DNA from: an uncultured Roseovarius sp.
GTDB lineage: Bacteria; Pseudomonadota; Alphaproteobacteria; Rhodobacterales; Rhodobacteraceae
Direction: 5' to 3'
Assembly: GCA_947499555.1 (NCBI GenBank)
Contig: CANMOU010000002.1
Coordinates: 817,001-881,000 of the forward strand
DNA: 64,000 nt
The notes below the pieces were generated by a model, which had not been told where the DNA came from, ran no database searches, and was given only the letters and a program-made list of their open reading frames with translations. The position numbers and the translations under genes were made by a program. Positions 60,443 through 64,000 of the stretch are shown one piece after another (position 1 is the first letter of the stretch; each line of letters begins with the position of its first letter).

Positions 60443-61222
60443 ATGAAATCGCAAGCTGATCTGGCGCGTGACTTTCGCGCGCTCCACGTAAAGGGTGATC
60501 CGGTTATCCTCTACAACATCTGGGATGCGGGCAGTGCCAAGGCGGTTGCGGAGGCCGGAGCAAAGGCGATTGCAACAGGCAGTGCGCCTGTAGCTATGGC
60601 GAATGGGTACAGTGACGGTCAGGCGTTGCCGCTTGACCTTGCGCTGGCCAATATCGCCCGGATCACTGCGGCTGTGGACCTTCCGGTGTCCATGGATTTC
60701 GAAGGTGGGTATGCCCTTGATCCCGAAGCTGTGACAGCCAATTTTTCCCGTGCGGTTACAGCGGGCGCTGTTGGGTTCAATTTTGAGGACCAGATTGTGG
60801 GCGGGAATGGCCTGTATGCGACTGACGTACAGGCCCGTCGTATCCAGGCCGTGCGGCAGGGCTGCGATACAAACGGTATCGGCGCGTTTTTGAATGCGCG
60901 GACTGATGTCTTTCTCAAGGCCTATGCGGCCAAGCAAGCGCCGACGCGAGAGATGCTTGCGGACGTCGTGGCTCGCGCGGGGACCTATGCCGACGCTGGC
61001 GCGGATGGGTTCTTTGCGCCGGGGTTGCTTGATCTGGATATGATCACCGAGCTTTGCTCGAAGGTTTCTTTGCCGGTGAACATCATCGCATTGCCTGGCG
61101 CGCCGTCAAATGCCGATTTGGCCAAGGCGGGTGTGGCGCGGATCAGCTATGGGCCAGTACCCTATCGGCAGATGTCAGCATGGCTGGCGGAACAGGCGAA
61201 AGCTGTTTTCGAAGGTAGTTAA
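60443..61222 (+). CDS. Isocitrate lyase/phosphoenolpyruvate mutase family protein
   Basis: A 259-residue TIM-barrel protein of the PEP mutase/ICL superfamily. VILYNIWDAGSAKAVAEAG, PVSMDFEGGYALD (metal-binding Asp/Glu), GAVGFNFEDQIVGG and FLNARTDVFL are typical. It lacks the KKCGH catalytic motif of isocitrate lyases, so it belongs to the broad group with oxaloacetate hydrolase, carboxyphosphonoenolpyruvate mutase or 2-methylisocitrate-lyase-like activity; the substrate cannot be named. Start supported by AGGAAAGGA. Probably cotranscribed with the dehydrogenase. Confidence 0.88.
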   Translation: MKSQADLARDFRALHVKGDPVILYNIWDAGSAKAVAEAGAKAIATGSAPVAMANGYSDGQALPLDLALANIARITAAVDLPVSMDFEGGYALDPEAVTANFSRAVTAGAVGFNFEDQIVGGNGLYATDVQARRIQAVRQGCDTNGIGAFLNARTDVFLKAYAAKQAPTREMLADVVARAGTYADAGADGFFAPGLLDLDMITELCSKVSLPVNIIALPGAPSNADLAKAGVARISYGPVPYRQMSAWLAEQAKAVFEGS

Positions 61223-61288
61223 GCCAATCCAAATAAAATATCTGAGTGCCGCCAAGGATTGACCTCTGGCGCGCGTCCAACAATCGTG

Positions 61289-61831
61289 ATGCGCATGGAA
61301 GTGACGGATGAAAGCCTTGCAAGGGCGGCGGCGGAAGGGGACGCGGAGGCGTTTACGACCCTCCTGCAGCGCCATTATGAAGGCGTCTTTCGATTGGCGT
61401 TTCGTCTGACCGGTGCGCAGGCGGAGGCCGAAGATCTGACACAGGATGTCTGTGCGGCTTTGCCCGCGAAACTGCAGGGATTTCAAGGTACTGCACGATT
61501 TACCACCTGGCTTTATCGGGTGGTTGTGAATGCGGCGCATGACCGTCGTCGTCGCAGTGCGACGCGGGCAAAATACGCTGAAGGTTGGGGCGACTGGGAG
61601 GTGGATCGCCGGGCGTCTGATGCCGAAGCAGCGGAGGCGCTGGATTGGCTGACGCAGGCCATGCGCGCCTTGCCAGAGGATTTACGAGATACGCTGGCCC
61701 TGGTGCTGGATGACATGAGCCATGCCGAGGCTGGTGAGGTTCTCGGTGTTTCTGCTGGCACTGTAAGCTGGCGCATCTCGGAGGCAAAGAAACATCTGCG
61801 CGCGCTGCGCGAGAATGAGGAAAGCTCATGA
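61289..61831 (+). CDS. ECF-type RNA polymerase sigma factor
   Basis: A 180-residue ECF sigma factor. Region 2 is FTTLLQRHYEGVFRLAFRLTG with AEAEDLTQDVCAALP and FTTWLYRVVVNAAHD; region 4 is LPEDLRDTLALVLDDMSHAE and LGVSAGTVSWRISEAKKHL. It directs transcription of an unknown stress regulon. ATG 61289 is used (61295 also possible); neither has a clear ribosome-binding site. Its stop overlaps the start of the vWA gene (ATGA at 61828), the usual arrangement of sigma and anti-sigma pairs, which implicates the next gene in its control. Confidence 0.9.
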   Translation: MRMEVTDESLARAAAEGDAEAFTTLLQRHYEGVFRLAFRLTGAQAEAEDLTQDVCAALPAKLQGFQGTARFTTWLYRVVVNAAHDRRRRSATRAKYAEGWGDWEVDRRASDAEAAEALDWLTQAMRALPEDLRDTLALVLDDMSHAEAGEVLGVSAGTVSWRISEAKKHLRALRENEESS

Positions 61832-63837
61832 GTGATGATCTTGATGACCTGAAGGCGGCGATGCAGGCTGCGACACCACGCCCGGACGCGGCACGCAAGG
61901 CCGAGGATATTGCCCTTGCGCGGAAAAACCTTGCAGCGCTCCAAGAAACGCAGGCTGCTGCGCGTCAAACCTCTGAACGCCCCAGACCGGGGCTGATCAG
62001 AGGAGTGATGGATATGATCATGCGGATGAACACGCGCGGGGCGCTGACGGCAACCACGGCTTTGGTGGCGCTTGGATTGGTGGCGGTGGTGCCGGATTGG
62101 CAGAACGCGCCGCGCCTTGATGGGCCCCAGCCGGTGGTGTTGGAGTCGGATGGTGCGCGTGAGGAGCGCAGTGATGACCGGGCGCGCGATGCATTTGTCG
62201 AGGAGGTCGCGCCGGAGATTGTCGCGGAGCCTGTACCCGTAGAACGCCTCGAGTCTGAGATTGCGCAAGAGGCACTGAGCGCGCCTGCGCCGCAATCGAG
62301 CGCGACGTTGAAACGAGAGCAGGCACCGGCGGACGGGATCATGCTTGGCGGGCAGGTGCAAGGGTTTGATGCGGAGCAAATTGAGCGTCGAAGTCTGGTT
62401 GTACCTCTTCCGCCGCAGAATGATGATATCTACATTCAACCTGAAGCCAACACCGAGGCCTTTCCCGATGCCGACCCGAATCCATTGAAGGTCACGGCCG
62501 AGGAACCGGTTTCGACCTTTTCCATTGACGTGGACACGGCCTCTTATGCTGTTGTCCGGTCGTCCTTGATGGCAGGGCAGTTGCCACCGAAAGAGTCGGT
62601 GCGCATCGAGGAGCTGGTGAACTACTTCCCCTATGACTATGCCGCACCTGAAGGTGACGTTCCGTTTCAGCCGACCGTGACGGTGACGGGAACGCCATGG
62701 AACGCTGATACGCAGCTGGTGCATATTGCGATCCAGGGGGAAAACAAATCCTTAACAGAGCGGCCCCCGCTCAACCTGGTGTTCCTGATTGACACGTCCG
62801 GGTCGATGAACTCTGCGGCGAAGCTTCCGCTTTTGAAGCAATCTTTGGCACTTATGCTGCCGGAACTGACCGCGCAGGACAGTGTTGCGATTGTCACCTA
62901 TGCCGGTAGCGCGGGGCAGGTTCTGGAGCCGACACCGGCCACCGAACGGGCGCAGATTCTGGCCGCGCTCGACCGGCTGGATGCGGGTGGATCGACGGCA
63001 GGACAGGCCGGATTGCAGCAGGCCTATGCGGTGGCCGAAAGCATGGCGGCAGACGGCGAAGTCACCCGTGTTCTGCTGGCCACGGATGGGGATTTCAACG
63101 TGGGTCTGTCGGACCCGGAAGCGCTCAAAGACTTTATCGCGGAGAAGCGTGAGAGTGGCACATACCTGTCTGTTCTGGGCTTTGGCCGGGGCAATCTGGA
63201 TGATGCGACGATGCAGGCGCTGGCGCAGAACGGCAATGGGCAGGCGGCCTATATCGACACGCTCAGTGAGGCACAGAAGGTGCTGGTGGATCAGCTCTCT
63301 GGTGCACTTTATCCCATTGCGAATGATGTGAAAATCCAGGTGGAGTTCAACCCCGCGGCGGTCGCGGAATATCGTCTGATTGGCTATGAGACGCGGGTTT
63401 TGCAGCGTGAGGATTTCAACAATGACAAGGTGGATGCCGGCGACATTGGCGCGGGTCATCAGGTGACCGCGCTTTATGAAATCACGCCGGTGGGCTCACC
63501 TGCGCGGCTCACGGATCCGTTGCGTTATGGTGAGGCGGAATTGGCGGGAGATGTTAGCGAGTTGGGCTTTCTCAAGCTGCGCTATAAGGCGCCGGGTGAG
63601 AGCGAGAGCAATCTCATTGAGCGACCGATTGTGCCGGGCAGCTCGGCCAGTGCCGATATGCAGTTTGCCGCCGCGATTGCTGGCTTTGGGCAGCTTTTGC
63701 GGGGTGAGGCGTACTTGGGTGATTGGGCGTATGAGGATGCCATTGCGCTGGCCAATGCGGCGCGAGGTGAGGATGCGTTTGGGTACCGGGCAGAAGCCGT
63801 GCAACTGATGCGGTTGGCGCAGAGTTTGCAGCGATAA
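61828..63837 (+). CDS. Membrane-anchored vWA domain protein (YfbK-like), candidate anti-sigma partner
   Basis: A 669-residue protein. A short cytoplasmic N-terminal part (1-65, rich in Ala/Arg/Glu) is followed by one membrane helix (about 70-90), a low-complexity linker, then a conserved YfbK-type N-domain (FSIDVDTASYAVVRSSLMAG, ELVNYFPYDY). A vWA domain with the complete MIDAS motif DTSGSM (Asp322, Ser324, Ser326) and a C-terminal DUF3520 region come next. The vWA part is periplasmic. Translationally coupled to the ECF sigma gene, so the N-terminus could bind the sigma factor; no zinc anti-sigma motif is visible. The 163 bases after it hold only the 11-bp repeat. Confidence 0.88.
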   Translation: MSDDLDDLKAAMQAATPRPDAARKAEDIALARKNLAALQETQAAARQTSERPRPGLIRGVMDMIMRMNTRGALTATTALVALGLVAVVPDWQNAPRLDGPQPVVLESDGAREERSDDRARDAFVEEVAPEIVAEPVPVERLESEIAQEALSAPAPQSSATLKREQAPADGIMLGGQVQGFDAEQIERRSLVVPLPPQNDDIYIQPEANTEAFPDADPNPLKVTAEEPVSTFSIDVDTASYAVVRSSLMAGQLPPKESVRIEELVNYFPYDYAAPEGDVPFQPTVTVTGTPWNADTQLVHIAIQGENKSLTERPPLNLVFLIDTSGSMNSAAKLPLLKQSLALMLPELTAQDSVAIVTYAGSAGQVLEPTPATERAQILAALDRLDAGGSTAGQAGLQQAYAVAESMAADGEVTRVLLATDGDFNVGLSDPEALKDFIAEKRESGTYLSVLGFGRGNLDDATMQALAQNGNGQAAYIDTLSEAQKVLVDQLSGALYPIANDVKIQVEFNPAAVAEYRLIGYETRVLQREDFNNDKVDAGDIGAGHQVTALYEITPVGSPARLTDPLRYGEAELAGDVSELGFLKLRYKAPGESESNLIERPIVPGSSASADMQFAAAIAGFGQLLRGEAYLGDWAYEDAIALANAARGEDAFGYRAEAVQLMRLAQSLQR

Positions 63838-63891
63838 GCCCAAATACGCGCGAATCATGGTTAACAGGCTGATTTGGCGGGATTTCGGGCT

Positions 63892-63935
63892 TTCGGTATT
63901 ACGTCGGTATTACGTCGGTATCGCGTCGGTATTTT
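63892..63935. repeat. 11-bp tandem repeat, second array
   Basis: Four units starting at 63892, 63903, 63914 and 63925: (T)TCGGTATTAC, GTCGGTATTAC, GTCGGTATCGC and GTCGGTATTTT. The first three differ from the array at 15707-15748 by at most two bases, and both arrays end with the TCGC unit in the third place. It lies in the intergenic stretch after the vWA gene and runs into a TTTTTT tract. Function unknown. Confidence 0.85.
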
Positions 63936-64000
63936 TTCGCAGTCGATGGGCGTGACTTGCCCGGTTAACGGGGCGCTCGGTGCTTCTAAGACAAAATAAA

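Noticed and set aside
59654-60937. 427-codon minus-strand ORF
   Set aside because: Antisense to gabD and the PEP-mutase-family gene, both with intact catalytic motifs; no domain seen.
61513-62724. 403-codon minus-strand ORF
   Set aside because: Antisense to the sigma factor and vWA genes; Arg/His-rich shadow frame.

Overview
The window reads as chromosomal DNA of a marine alphaproteobacterium of the Roseobacter group (Rhodobacteraceae). The evidence is the moderately high GC content, a TauR-type MocR regulator followed by xsc-pta and a cytoplasmic SoeABC-type sulfite dehydrogenase, a TRAP transporter, a DUF1523 protein, a Tat-exported cyclase and proteins resembling the Rcc01079/Rcc01080 head spikes of the Rhodobacter gene transfer agent. 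No tRNA, rRNA, CRISPR array, transposase or integrase was seen. Base composition and gene density look even throughout, so most of the window is ordinary chromosome with one accessory-looking surface-polysaccharide locus in the middle.

Layout. 1-19 kb is mostly housekeeping: the 5' part of pbpC behind an alpha-2-macroglobulin gene, a hybrid sensor kinase, yaaA, recQ, yggT, a thioesterase, a UMF1-family permease, mepA and arfB. A 335-base gap before arfB holds an 18-codon ORF with an extreme Shine-Dalgarno sequence, a strong terminator and an 11-bp tandem repeat. A TRAP transporter operon (dctM, dctQ and dctP types) follows. 19-39 kb is an exopolysaccharide locus: a tyrosine autokinase (Wzc/Etk type), YjbE-, YjbF- and YjbH-like proteins, a Wza-type export lipoprotein, an initiating sugar transferase, two GT4 glycosyltransferases and a tightly coupled five-gene operon (sulfotransferase, Wzy-like, acyltransferase, Wzx-like, GumK-like). 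This set predicts a secreted acidic heteropolymer, probably acylated and sulfated. Two phage/GTA-type head-spike genes (base plus beta-helix) sit inside it.

39-46 kb holds pncB, an aminotransferase, an Asp-box repeat protein and a divergent ArsR-like regulator/NIPSNAP/ABM module. 44.8-54 kb is the C2-sulfonate module. TauR controls xsc (sulfoacetaldehyde + phosphate to acetyl phosphate + sulfite), pta converts acetyl phosphate to acetyl-CoA, and soeABC oxidises the sulfite to sulfate and passes electrons to quinone. TauR-like direct repeats precede tauR itself and one good box precedes xsc. 54-61 kb groups four C-N/amide-hydrolase-type enzymes (Tat-exported cyclase, creatinase, P1 peptidase, AFMID-like alpha/beta hydrolase) with a semialdehyde dehydrogenase and a PEP-mutase-family lyase. 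The window ends with an ECF sigma factor overlapping a membrane-anchored vWA protein, then a second copy of the 11-bp tandem repeat.

Limits: all functions come from reading translated sequence and remembered family motifs; no search was run. Start codons were moved where Shine-Dalgarno spacing or ATGA overlaps argued for it, and this is stated in each entry.
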